This document shows positions 9,346-17,690 of a stretch of DNA of 64,000 bases, piece after piece. The notes below the pieces were generated by a model. It saw nothing but the letters and a program-made list of their open reading frames with translations, had not been told where the DNA came from and searched no databases. Within the stretch, counting starts at the first letter, position 1; the number at the start of each line of letters is the position of its first letter. A program made the translations under genes and the position numbers. The DNA is from CAVRQM01 sp965246915 (GTDB lineage Bacteria; Pseudomonadota; Alphaproteobacteria; Acetobacterales; Acetobacteraceae): the NCBI GenBank assembly GCA_965246915.1, contig CBDFGB010000008.1, positions 62,001-126,000 of the forward strand. Reading direction: 5' to 3'.

Positions 9346-9522
9346 GGAGTCGTTCCTTTCGTGCGCGAGACCCTCACCTCAATCGGCGCAAAGATCGTGG
9401 CGGCGTCCCCCAACCTGGTCCCTCCCCACAAGAGGGAGGAAGCAGGTCCTTCTCCCTCCCCCATGGGGGCGGGGCGGGGTGGGGGTCTCCCCGATCCCAG
9501 TGATGTCCGCGCCGAAGTGACG
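9346..9522. repeat. Intergenic hairpin and G/C-run element inside the sugar operon
   Basis: This 177-bp gap lies between the binding-protein gene and the first permease. It contains TCCCTC and AGGGAGGA arms around 9421-9440, and runs of C followed by G (CTCCCTCCCCCATGGGGG) near 9450-9470. Such C-run/G-run intergenic repeats are common in high-GC alphaproteobacteria and can fold strongly. In maltose-type operons a hairpin at this place raises binding-protein mRNA relative to permease mRNA. That role is inferred here. Confidence 0.45.
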
Positions 9523-10875
9523 CTACTGCAGCAACGGCTTTTTGCCGTCGTAGTAGCCTTCCTTCTGCAGGATCGCTTCCATGCGGGTGCCGATCTCCTT
9601 GGCACCCGCCTGCGGCGTCACCTGCCCCAGCTCGATCTTGCTGCCCCATTCGGCCACGACCTCGCTGATCGCCGGCCACGCCGGGAAGCGCGGGCGGAAT
9701 TCCGGCACGCCTTTCTGCCAGGAGGCGACCATCGGCTCGACGAACGAGTACTTTGCCTTGATGTCCGGCTGCTCATAAATCGACGTCCGGCCCGACACCC
9801 CGCCGGCCTCGACATAGGCGCGCGCAATTTCCTCGCTGGTCGCCCATTGGATGAACAGCCATGACGCCTTCTGCGCCGCCTCCGACCCCTGTCCGGCCAC
9901 GGCCAGCGAGAATCCGCCCAGTGCCGGCAGGCGACCCGCCGGGCCGGCCGGTTCCGGTGCCACGGCAACGCAGTCGACGACCTTCGACGTCTTTGGATCG
10001 ACCAGCGTCGAATAGAACGCTGACCACTCGGTGATCATCGAGACCTGGCCTTGCGCGAACGCGTTGACCGCCTCGGCGTGGTCGAAGCTCACGATCCCCG
10101 GCGGCATGTACGGCAGCAGCGACTGGCGGAAGGCAAGTCCTTCCTGGCTCGGCTGGCTCAGCAGGTTGCTCTTGAAATTCTTGTCGAGCAGCGAACCTCC
10201 GAACGGCCACAGCACGCGCATGAAACTGTCCGCGGACTGCGTCTCGCCGCGCAGCGACTGCAGCGCGTAACCATATTTGTTCTTGGCCTTGTCGGTCAGC
10301 TTCGGCGCGTAGACGTCGCGAAGTTCCGCCCACGTCGCGGGTGGCTTGTCGAAGCCGGCGTCCTTGAGCTGGCACTTGTTGTAGAACAGCAGCCCGGAGT
10401 AATTGTCGAACGGCAGACCGTAGGTCTTGCCGCCCCAGCTTCCGAACGCCTCCAGCAACAGCGGGAAGAAGCCTTTCAGGTTTAGATTCGGATCGGTGAT
10501 CGACGGGTCGGCCGCAAATTTGTCGATCGGCAAAATCCAGCCACTTTCCGCGAACTCGCCGATCCAGACGAGGTCGACGAGGGCGACTGTCAGTTCGCCC
10601 TGGCTGTTGAAATTGAGCACCTGCTTCTCGCGCGTATTCTCATAAGGCACGACTTCGAAATTCACCTTGATCCCAGTACGCTTCTCGAACTCCGGAAGCA
10701 GTTTCTCGACGGCGCGATAGCCCGGCCGGTCGAGGAAGATGACGTTGATCTGCTGGCCCTTGAACGGTGCCGCGGCTTTGGCCAGCCAGTCATCGGCGGC
10801 CAGCGCCGGCCCGGACGAAACGGTCGCGACGGCGAGCCCGATGGCCGCCACGGTCGCGAGAAGCAGCTTCTTCAT
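9523..10875 (-). CDS. Sugar/polyol ABC transporter periplasmic binding protein
   Basis: The 450-residue precursor has a Sec signal peptide (MKKLLLATVAAIGLAVATVS to ALAADDW). The mature domain is of the family 1 solute-binding type: DRPGYRAVEKLLPEFEKRTG, PFDNYSGLLFYNK, and a hinge and C-terminal lobe ending EGYYDGKKPLLQ. It captures a carbohydrate in the periplasm for the two permeases encoded next. Overall it resembles sorbitol/mannitol or related polyol binders, consistent with the xylulokinase gene downstream, but the ligand is not determined. The ATG at 10875 has GGAGGGA 8 nt upstream. It is the first gene of the operon. Confidence 0.88.
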   Translation of the reverse strand: MKKLLLATVAAIGLAVATVSSGPALAADDWLAKAAAPFKGQQINVIFLDRPGYRAVEKLLPEFEKRTGIKVNFEVVPYENTREKQVLNFNSQGELTVALVDLVWIGEFAESGWILPIDKFAADPSITDPNLNLKGFFPLLLEAFGSWGGKTYGLPFDNYSGLLFYNKCQLKDAGFDKPPATWAELRDVYAPKLTDKAKNKYGYALQSLRGETQSADSFMRVLWPFGGSLLDKNFKSNLLSQPSQEGLAFRQSLLPYMPPGIVSFDHAEAVNAFAQGQVSMITEWSAFYSTLVDPKTSKVVDCVAVAPEPAGPAGRLPALGGFSLAVAGQGSEAAQKASWLFIQWATSEEIARAYVEAGGVSGRTSIYEQPDIKAKYSFVEPMVASWQKGVPEFRPRFPAWPAISEVVAEWGSKIELGQVTPQAGAKEIGTRMEAILQKEGYYDGKKPLLQ

Positions 10876-10966
10876 GTGCCTGATCCCTCCCAATTGGCGG
10901 CTACGCCGCGGCCGGACCATTGCATATGTAAACCCGCTCGCACAAGTGCTCGCATCCGCAATAAAA

Positions 10967-10995
10967 GGCCCGCGCATCGGAGAGATGCGCGGGCC
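10967..10995 (-). terminator. Rho-independent terminator of the glycosyltransferase gene
   Basis: A 12-bp perfect stem (GGCCCGCGCATC and its complement) encloses a 5-nt loop. Read on the minus strand it is followed directly by TTTTAT. It starts 18 bp after the stop of the minus-strand glycosyltransferase, so it is a textbook intrinsic terminator for that gene and insulates the sugar operon downstream. Confidence 0.8.
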
Positions 10996-11013
10996 TGATA
11001 CGGATGCGCCGGC

Positions 11014-12072
11014 TCAGTCGCCGACGGCGCGCAGCTTCGGCTGGCGCGCGGCGATAAGCTCCTCATAGACGTTGACGTAGTCTTCGGCCATGCGCCGCGC
11101 CGTCCAACGCTGTTCGAAACGCTCGCGGACCTTGCCGCGATCGAGTTCCGGCAGCCTGTGGAACGCCGCGACCGCCTCCTCCTCGTTCTGCACGATGAAG
11201 CCCGTGAGGCCGTCCTCCATGACCTCGGGGACGGAGCCGCGCTTGAAGGCGATCACCGGACAGCCGCAGGCCATGCTCTCGATCATCACCAGGCCGAACG
11301 GCTCCGGCCAGTTGATCGGGAAGAGCAACGCGTGCGCGCCGGACAAGAACGCCGGCTTCTGCGCATCGTTGATCTCTCCGATGAACTCGACATGGGCGTG
11401 GGCCAGCAGCGGACGGATCGATTCCTCGAAGTATTTTTTGTCGGCCTGGTCGACCTTGGCCGCGACCTTCAGTTTCATGCCGACCATGCCGGCGATACGG
11501 ATCGCGCTTTCGATCCCCTTCTCCGGCGAGATTCGTCCCAGAAATGCCAAATAACTCTGCTCGACGCCAGCGACGGGCTGCAGCCGCTTCTCCGGCATGC
11601 CGTGCAGGACGGTGCGGATCCAGCCGAGGTCCGGCAGCGGCGTGCGTTGATTGTCGCTGATCGAAACAAGCGGCACCTGCGGGAACAGCCGGTAGATGTC
11701 TGCGAACTCCGGCAAGTCGAGTCGCCCGTGAATCGTGGTCACGAACGGCGTGGACTGCCGCGTCATGACCGAATTTGGAAAGTAGTCGATGTGAAAATGC
11801 ATGACATCGAACTCATGCGCGCGTCGACGCACCAGCTCGACCTGCCGGTTGACGCAGGAGACCCAGTCCTTGATGTCAGGGTCGAGCCGCAGCGCTTGTG
11901 GGCGGATCGCGTCGAGGGTCGCTTTCGTCACGCTGTCGCCGCTCGCGAACAGCGTGACGTCATGGCCCAATGCCACCAGCTCCTCGGTCAGCGCGGAGAC
12001 GACCCGCTCGGTGCCGCCGTAGAGTTTTGGCGGGACCGCTTCGAACAGCGGGGCGATTTGAGCGATACGCAT
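11014..12072 (-). CDS. Family 4 glycosyltransferase (GT-B fold)
   Basis: The 352-residue protein starts MRIAQIAPLFEAVPPKLYGG, the glycine-rich acceptor loop of GT4 enzymes. It has FLGRISPEKGIESAIRIA at the Rossmann C-domain entry and the nucleotide-sugar site EPFGLVMIESMACGCPVIAF with the EX7E pattern. It ends SVPEVMEDGLTGFIVQNEEEAV. It transfers a sugar from an activated donor to an unknown acceptor in the cytoplasm. It is a single gene with its own terminator, divergent from the ABC exporter gene, and no surface-polysaccharide cluster is adjacent. Confidence 0.87.
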   Translation of the reverse strand: MRIAQIAPLFEAVPPKLYGGTERVVSALTEELVALGHDVTLFASGDSVTKATLDAIRPQALRLDPDIKDWVSCVNRQVELVRRRAHEFDVMHFHIDYFPNSVMTRQSTPFVTTIHGRLDLPEFADIYRLFPQVPLVSISDNQRTPLPDLGWIRTVLHGMPEKRLQPVAGVEQSYLAFLGRISPEKGIESAIRIAGMVGMKLKVAAKVDQADKKYFEESIRPLLAHAHVEFIGEINDAQKPAFLSGAHALLFPINWPEPFGLVMIESMACGCPVIAFKRGSVPEVMEDGLTGFIVQNEEEAVAAFHRLPELDRGKVRERFEQRWTARRMAEDYVNVYEELIAARQPKLRAVGD

Positions 12073-12307
12073 GTTTGGTTCCCTCGGTGCGGCTGACTAA
12101 CGGTTCCGCTGCGCGCCGGTTGCACGGCTTGCCTCGGATTGTCGATGTCTACGCATCGATGGTGGCGAAAAATGGGCGTGTGCGAGGTCGTTTGATGACG
12201 GTCTCGCGACCACGAAAAAACACCTCGAACGATCACCGTCCTGCCCCATTTGGGCCGCAATGCCTCGCCATGTTCGGGGCTCCCGAGCCGAAGGGTGTCC
12301 GCACACC

Positions 12308-14143
12308 ATGTCCCTGACCATCTCCTCCCTCTCCGATTTCGCGGCTTTGCCGGCCATCGCCAGGACAAAGGCCGCAAAGCCGGTGCTGTCGTTCCGGCAG
12401 CGCCCGATCGCGTTCTTGCTACACTATGTGGCGCGACATCCCATTCAGCACGCCATCGTCGCTGTGTCCGTGGCGCTTGCGGTGTTCGCGTCCGTGTCGA
12501 CTCAGTATGGCATGAAGGCGCTGATAGACGTCGTCTCTGCGGGGCCGGCGCACGAAGGCGCGCCTGTTTGGCCCGCCTTCGCGGTGCTGTGCGGGTTGAT
12601 CGCGGCGGACAACCTGACCTGGCGGATCGGCGGCTGGATGGCCGCGCGCGCCTTCGTGGCGGTCAGCGGCGACATCCGCCGCGACCTGTTCCGCCACCTC
12701 ACCGGCCACGCGCCGAGCTATTTCGCCGAGCGGCTGCCGGGCACGCTGGCCGGCCGGATCACCGCGACCGCCAACGCCTGTTTCCAGATCGAGACCACGA
12801 CCACCTGGAACGTGCTCCCGCCGTCCCTCGCGGTCGTCATCTCGATCGGTCTGATTTCCACCGTGAACGTGGCGATGGCCGGCTTCCTGGTCGCCGTCAG
12901 CCTAGGGCTCGCGGTCCTCATCTATCGGCTTGCCTTGCGCGGCGCGCCGCTGCATCGCGACTACGCGGGCCGCGCCGCGGCCGTCGACGGCGAATTGGTC
13001 GACGTCATCGGCAACATGGGAGTGGTGCGCGCTTTCGGGGCCACGTTCCGCGAGCAAGAGCGGGTGTCCGAGCGGGTCGGCGCGGAGATGAACGCGCGTC
13101 GCGGCAGTCTGATCTACCTGGAGAAGCTGCGGCTGATCCACGCGGCGGTCACCGCGATGTTGTGCGCCGGCCTGCTCGCTTGGGGGGTCGTGATGTGGCA
13201 GGAGGGTCGCGCGACGGCCGGCGACCTGATGCTGATCTGCTCGCTCGGCTTCACCATCCTGCACAGCACCCGCGACCTCGCGGTGGCGCTGGTCGACCTC
13301 ACGCAGCACATCGCCAGGCTCGAGGAGGCGGTCGACGCGCTCCTGGTTCCGCACGGCCTGCCTGACCGCCCGGGTGCCCGTGCCCTGCTGCCGGGGGCCG
13401 GCCGCGTCGCGTTCGAGCATGCGACGTTCGCGTATCCGGAGCGTTCGGCCGTGCTTCGCGGCCTGGATCTGGCGATCGAGCCAGGCCAGCGTGTCGGCTT
13501 GGTCGGCGCGTCGGGTGCCGGCAAATCGACGGTACTCGCCCTGCTGCAGCGGTTCTACGACGTGGATGGCGGCCGGGTGACCATCGACGGCCAGGACATC
13601 GCCAGCGTCACGCAAGAAAGCCTGCGTGAGATGATCGCCGTGGTACCGCAGGACATCTCGATGTTCCATCGCTCGGTGCTGGAGAACATCCGCTACGCCA
13701 AGCCCGAGGCGAGCGAGCGCGAGGTCCGCACGGCCGCCGAGATGGCTCGCTGCCTGGAGTTTATCGACGCCCTACCGCAGGGTTTCGACACGATGGTCGG
13801 CGATCGTGGGACCAAACTATCGGGCGGCCAGCGGCAACGTCTGGCGATCGCCCGCGCGTTGCTCAAGGACGCGCCGATCCTGCTGCTGGACGAGGCGACC
13901 AGCGCGCTCGACAGCGAAAGCGAGGCGGCGATCCAACAGGCGCTGGACACGCTGATGCACGGCCGCACGGTCATCGCCGTGGCACACCGGCTGTCCACGT
14001 TGCGCAACTTCGACCGCATCGTGGTCATGGATGCCGGCCGCGTCATCGACGATGGCTCACCGATGGAGCTGTCAAGCCGCCCCGGCCCGTACCGAGACCT
14101 GCTGCGGGCGCAGCAAAACAGCACCGCCGATCTGGTCGCATAG
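12308..14143 (+). CDS. ABC exporter half-transporter (permease fused to ATPase)
   Basis: The 611-residue protein has an N-terminal exporter membrane domain with about five to six spans (residues about 35-320). The C-terminal nucleotide-binding domain has Walker A GASGAGKST, signature LSGGQRQRL, Walker B ILLLDEATSALD and the switch AHRLSTL. It would act as a homodimer in the inner membrane, exporting a lipid, peptide or drug; the substrate is not evident. The ATG at 12308 precedes MSLTISSLSDF; frames extending upstream are not protein-like. It ends just before a long hairpin shared with the esterase start. Confidence 0.88.
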   Translation: MSLTISSLSDFAALPAIARTKAAKPVLSFRQRPIAFLLHYVARHPIQHAIVAVSVALAVFASVSTQYGMKALIDVVSAGPAHEGAPVWPAFAVLCGLIAADNLTWRIGGWMAARAFVAVSGDIRRDLFRHLTGHAPSYFAERLPGTLAGRITATANACFQIETTTTWNVLPPSLAVVISIGLISTVNVAMAGFLVAVSLGLAVLIYRLALRGAPLHRDYAGRAAAVDGELVDVIGNMGVVRAFGATFREQERVSERVGAEMNARRGSLIYLEKLRLIHAAVTAMLCAGLLAWGVVMWQEGRATAGDLMLICSLGFTILHSTRDLAVALVDLTQHIARLEEAVDALLVPHGLPDRPGARALLPGAGRVAFEHATFAYPERSAVLRGLDLAIEPGQRVGLVGASGAGKSTVLALLQRFYDVDGGRVTIDGQDIASVTQESLREMIAVVPQDISMFHRSVLENIRYAKPEASEREVRTAAEMARCLEFIDALPQGFDTMVGDRGTKLSGGQRQRLAIARALLKDAPILLLDEATSALDSESEAAIQQALDTLMHGRTVIAVAHRLSTLRNFDRIVVMDAGRVIDDGSPMELSSRPGPYRDLLRAQQNSTADLVA

Positions 14144-14147
14144 CATC

Positions 14148-14182
14148 CGTCACCTGCCCATGCGGCGCATGGGCAGGTGACG
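14148..14182 (+). promoter_or_regulatory. 16-bp perfect stem-loop enclosing the start codon of the esterase gene
   Basis: CGTCACCTGCCCATGC, loop GGC, then the perfect complement up to 14182. The right arm contains the GTG start (14177-14179) of the esterase gene and the AGG just before it, while the left arm begins 4 nt after the ABC exporter stop. As RNA it could end the upstream transcript or hide the esterase start site. No U run follows. Structure is seen; function is inferred. Confidence 0.55.
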
Positions 14183-15034
14183 ACGCGCCGTTCGGTTCTG
14201 GCCGCGCCGATCGCCGCGATGGTCAGCGGGTGCGCCCCGCTCGACCTCGTCAACGCCACCATTTCGACGCGCGGCCTGCGGATCGACCGCGACATTGCCT
14301 ATGCCGCCGGCGATCTCGCGGCCAATCCTCGCACCCGGCTCGACCTCTACCGCAAGACGCCAGTTATCTCACCCGCGCCGCTCGTCGTATTCTTCTACGG
14401 CGGAAGCTGGCAGGCAGGCCGCCGCGAGGACTATCTCTTCGTCGCAACCGCGCTGGCGCGCCACGGCGCCGTCGTCGTGGTGCCTGATTATCGCGTCTAT
14501 CCCGAGGTCACCTATCCAGCCTTCATCGAGGACGGGGCAGCCGCGACGGCCTTCGCGACACGGGCGGCTTCGTCACGGGGCGCTGATCCGAGCCGGGTGT
14601 TTCTCGTGGGCCACAGCGCCGGAGCCTACATCGCCGCGATGCTCGCGCTCGAACCCGCCTACCTGGCCCGCGTCGGGGGCGACCGTGCCCGGCTTGCCGG
14701 GACCGTCGGTATCTCCGGCCCGTATGATTTCCGACCCATTGTCCGCCCCGATATCCGCGCGGTATTCGGGCCTGCCGCCGACACCGACGACGCCCAGCCG
14801 ATCGGTCATGTCGACGGCAGGAACCCCAGGATGCTGCTGCTGACCGGGGAGGCGGATGATACCGTGCAGCCGCGCAACACCCTGGCCCTCGCCGCACGGA
14901 TCCGGGCCGCCGGTGGCCCGGTCGAGGCACGGACCTATCCGGGCGTCGGGCATATCGGCACGATCAGCAGCTTCGCGCCGCTCCTTCCCGGCCCCCCGGT
15001 GCTCGAGGACGTGACGCGATTCATCATACCGTGA
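14177..15034 (+). CDS. Alpha/beta hydrolase (esterase/lipase-like) lipoprotein
   Basis: The 285-residue protein has a twin-arginine-containing N-terminus MTTRRSVLAAPIAAMVSGC with a lipobox at Cys19, so it is likely a lipoprotein. The catalytic domain is of the carboxylesterase/BD-FAE type. The oxyanion loop is FFYGGSWQAGRR, the nucleophile elbow GHSAGAYIAA, an acid near LLTGEADDTV, and the histidine in PGVGHIGTI. It should hydrolyse a carboxyl ester outside the cytoplasm; the substrate is unknown. The GTG start is inside a strong hairpin, so translation may depend on read-through from the exporter gene. Confidence 0.8.
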   Translation: MTTRRSVLAAPIAAMVSGCAPLDLVNATISTRGLRIDRDIAYAAGDLAANPRTRLDLYRKTPVISPAPLVVFFYGGSWQAGRREDYLFVATALARHGAVVVVPDYRVYPEVTYPAFIEDGAAATAFATRAASSRGADPSRVFLVGHSAGAYIAAMLALEPAYLARVGGDRARLAGTVGISGPYDFRPIVRPDIRAVFGPAADTDDAQPIGHVDGRNPRMLLLTGEADDTVQPRNTLALAARIRAAGGPVEARTYPGVGHIGTISSFAPLLPGPPVLEDVTRFIIP

Positions 15035-15175
15035 CGCGGCGGCCTACCCCGGGGAATCGCATCGAATCCAGCGGCGTCGCGGATCAATACAGATCAATGC
15101 CAGGCCGCACTCTAACCGGATCTTCACCGGATCTGCCCGTTGTTCGAGGCCGCTAGCCATTGAGGGAGTATCGCC

Positions 15176-17617
15176 ATGGCCGCTGCGGTCGAACTTCGTG
15201 CCCGGCACTTGATCCGCCTGCGGGTTGTCGCCGCGACGCTGCTGTTGTCGCTGTCCGGACTGTGCTTCGCGGGTCTCGGCCTGTTGACCGCGCTCAGTGA
15301 ACGGCGTGATGCGCAAGCCCTCGCGGCGACATCGGACGCGCTGGCCACGCTGAGCCGAGCCACCATTGAGCTATCGCTCGAGCGGAGCGCGAGCCAGGTC
15401 TCGATCGAGGTGCCCGGCGTCATCGATGCGAAGCTGCGTGCCTTGATCGACGGACAGCGCGGCAAGTCGGATGCCGGGTTTCAACGGCTTCTCCAGGAAG
15501 CGGAGGCTGTTACGACGACCTCGACCGCCGCGGCGTTTCGCCACGACATCGGGGCGCTGCGCGACCGTCTGACGCCGCTTCGCAAACAGTTCGACGAGCT
15601 GAACGCCGTGCCCCTCGTCCAGCGTCCCGCCGCCTCGATCGAGAGGCTGCCCCGCGACTTGAAGGCCACGGTGGTGGCGTTCCAGGCCGAGCGGCATTTG
15701 CTGCGCGGCCCCGGCCTTGATCTGCCGACCCAGGTCGCCATCCTCGAGGCAATCCGCGACTTGGCGTGGCAGATACGCGAGTTTGGCGGCCGCGAGCGCA
15801 CCTATCTGGCCATCGCGGCGGCGACCAAGGCACCGATCCGCGAGGTCCGACGTGAAGAGATGACGGCGCTGGCCGGTCGCGCCAGCGATGCCTGGTTCGA
15901 AATCACCAAGCTCGCCGCGCACGACGGCCTGCCAGCCCCTCTGCGCGGCGCGGTCGACGACGTGGCGGCGAGCTATTTCGGTCGGTATGCCCAGTTGAGG
16001 GAGGCCATGCTGGCCCAGGCGCGCACCGCCGATCCCGTCTATCCGCTCGATTTCGACAGCTACTTCAGCCAGTCCACCGAGGCTCTGGCCAGCGCCGAGA
16101 AACTGGCGGCGGCGGCGAGCGAGGCGATCGGGGCATTCTGGGCCGATCGTGCCACCCAGACGCTGCGTGGCGTGATTGCTTACGCCGCCATCGTACTGAT
16201 GCTTCTCGCGGTCGGCGCCGGCAGCGCGGCGATGACACTGCGTGTCTTTCGTCGCCTCGATGACTTGCGCGGCCGGATGCGTCGCCTCGCCGAGGGCGAT
16301 ATCGCAAGCGATGTTCCGTACCGCGAGATGCGTGACGAGGTCGGGGCCATGGCGCGCACCGTGATGGTGTTCCGCGAGACCGCGCGCGAGCGTCTCGCCC
16401 TCGAAGCCGACGTCGCCCAGGATCGCCTCGACAAGGATCGCCGCCAGGCGTCGACCGAACGCCATACCCAGGACTTCACGGAGAGCCTGGCGGCCGTGAT
16501 GCGAGGCCTGTCGGCGGCGGCGCTGCGCATGAATGCCGCCTCGGGGAACATGTCGGACGCCGCCGCGCGCACCGGCGAGCTGGCGCGCTCCACAAACAAC
16601 CAGGCGCGAACCGCGGCCATGGACCTCACCAGCGTGTCCGCGGCCACCGAGCAGCTTGCCGCGAGCGTCAACGAAATCTCGCGGCAGGTGGCGGGTGCCG
16701 CGACGACGGCACAGGGCATGGCGGTCCGCGCCGATGGCACCGAGCGCGCCATGACCGGCCTCTCGAACGCGGCGACCCAGGTCAGTGAGGTGGCGCAACT
16801 GATCGGCGATATCGCGGGTCAGACCAATCTGCTGGCCCTGAACGCGACGATCGAGGCCGCGCGGGCCGGCGAGTCGGGACGCGGCTTCGCGGTGGTCGCG
16901 GCCGAGGTGAAACAGCTGGCCAGCCGCACCGCCACCGCCACCGGCGAGATCTCGGCGCAGATCAACGCGATCCAGGGCGCCACGGTCGACGCCGTGGCCG
17001 CCGTGCGACAGATGGCCGCCGAGGTGCGCCAGATGGAGGAGATGGCCGGCGCCATCGCCGCCGCGGTCGAGGAGCAGGGGGCGGCCGTACGGGAAATCGC
17101 GACCAGCGTCGGCTCGGTCACCCGCACGACGGACTTGACCGTCGATGCGATGGGGCAAGCGGTCGACGCCGCGGAGGGCGCGCAGAGCATCAGCGGCGAG
17201 GTTCGCGACGTCGCCACCGAAGTCGGTCGGGAGTCCGACACGCTGTCCAAGGAGGTTGAGCATTTCCTGCGCGCCATGCGCGACACCACCGGCGAGGCGC
17301 GGCACTATCGCCGCGTTCCCGGACAGAACGCGCCGCTGACGTTGATGCTGCCGCAAGGGCGCAGGATCGCCGCGCGATTGATCGATATCTCTCGCGGCGG
17401 CTTGGCCCTTCGCGTCAACGCCACCCGGGACACCGAGTATCTGGCCAGCGGGTCGGCGGTGCTGGCCGAATTGCCAGGCGGCGCGCAGCCGGCCCCGTTG
17501 CGTGTCGTGCGGATCGACGGAGATATCATCGCGCTGGTTGCCCGCCAGGAGCCGGGTGTCGCCGAGCGCCTTGACGCCGCGGTCGACGCGTTGAGCCGGT
17601 CCGATATGGCGGCCTAG
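15176..17617 (+). CDS. Methyl-accepting chemotaxis protein with a C-terminal PilZ domain
   Basis: An 813-residue inner-membrane receptor. TM1 is at about residues 18-42 and a helical periplasmic domain covers about 43-328. TM2 is at about 331-352, HAMP at about 355-407, and the cytoplasmic coiled-coil signalling domain with hairpin tip QTNLLALNATIEAARAGE at about 545-565. After a linker, residues about 706-800 form a PilZ domain with RHYRRVP and DISRGG, which fit the RxxxR and D/NxSxxG c-di-GMP contacts. It probably links ligand sensing to CheA and is modulated by c-di-GMP. The start ATG follows GAGGGAG at good spacing. No chemotaxis operon is nearby. Confidence 0.9.
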   Translation: MAAAVELRARHLIRLRVVAATLLLSLSGLCFAGLGLLTALSERRDAQALAATSDALATLSRATIELSLERSASQVSIEVPGVIDAKLRALIDGQRGKSDAGFQRLLQEAEAVTTTSTAAAFRHDIGALRDRLTPLRKQFDELNAVPLVQRPAASIERLPRDLKATVVAFQAERHLLRGPGLDLPTQVAILEAIRDLAWQIREFGGRERTYLAIAAATKAPIREVRREEMTALAGRASDAWFEITKLAAHDGLPAPLRGAVDDVAASYFGRYAQLREAMLAQARTADPVYPLDFDSYFSQSTEALASAEKLAAAASEAIGAFWADRATQTLRGVIAYAAIVLMLLAVGAGSAAMTLRVFRRLDDLRGRMRRLAEGDIASDVPYREMRDEVGAMARTVMVFRETARERLALEADVAQDRLDKDRRQASTERHTQDFTESLAAVMRGLSAAALRMNAASGNMSDAAARTGELARSTNNQARTAAMDLTSVSAATEQLAASVNEISRQVAGAATTAQGMAVRADGTERAMTGLSNAATQVSEVAQLIGDIAGQTNLLALNATIEAARAGESGRGFAVVAAEVKQLASRTATATGEISAQINAIQGATVDAVAAVRQMAAEVRQMEEMAGAIAAAVEEQGAAVREIATSVGSVTRTTDLTVDAMGQAVDAAEGAQSISGEVRDVATEVGRESDTLSKEVEHFLRAMRDTTGEARHYRRVPGQNAPLTLMLPQGRRIAARLIDISRGGLALRVNATRDTEYLASGSAVLAELPGGAQPAPLRVVRIDGDIIALVARQEPGVAERLDAAVDALSRSDMAA

Positions 17618-17690
17618 TCGTGATGCTCGGCCGAGGCCTCTAAAGTCCCTCGGCTTCGCAGTCACGCAAGCTCCGGTCTATAGGGGGCAG

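Noticed and set aside
10876..10966. Operator dyad upstream of the sugar operon (GCTCGCAC and GTGCTCGC halves)
   Set aside because: The halves match imperfectly as an inverted repeat and no second copy was found, so it is not listed as a site.
15371..17665. 764-codon minus-strand open frame over the chemoreceptor
   Set aside because: Shadow of the MCP-PilZ gene; composition is not protein-like.
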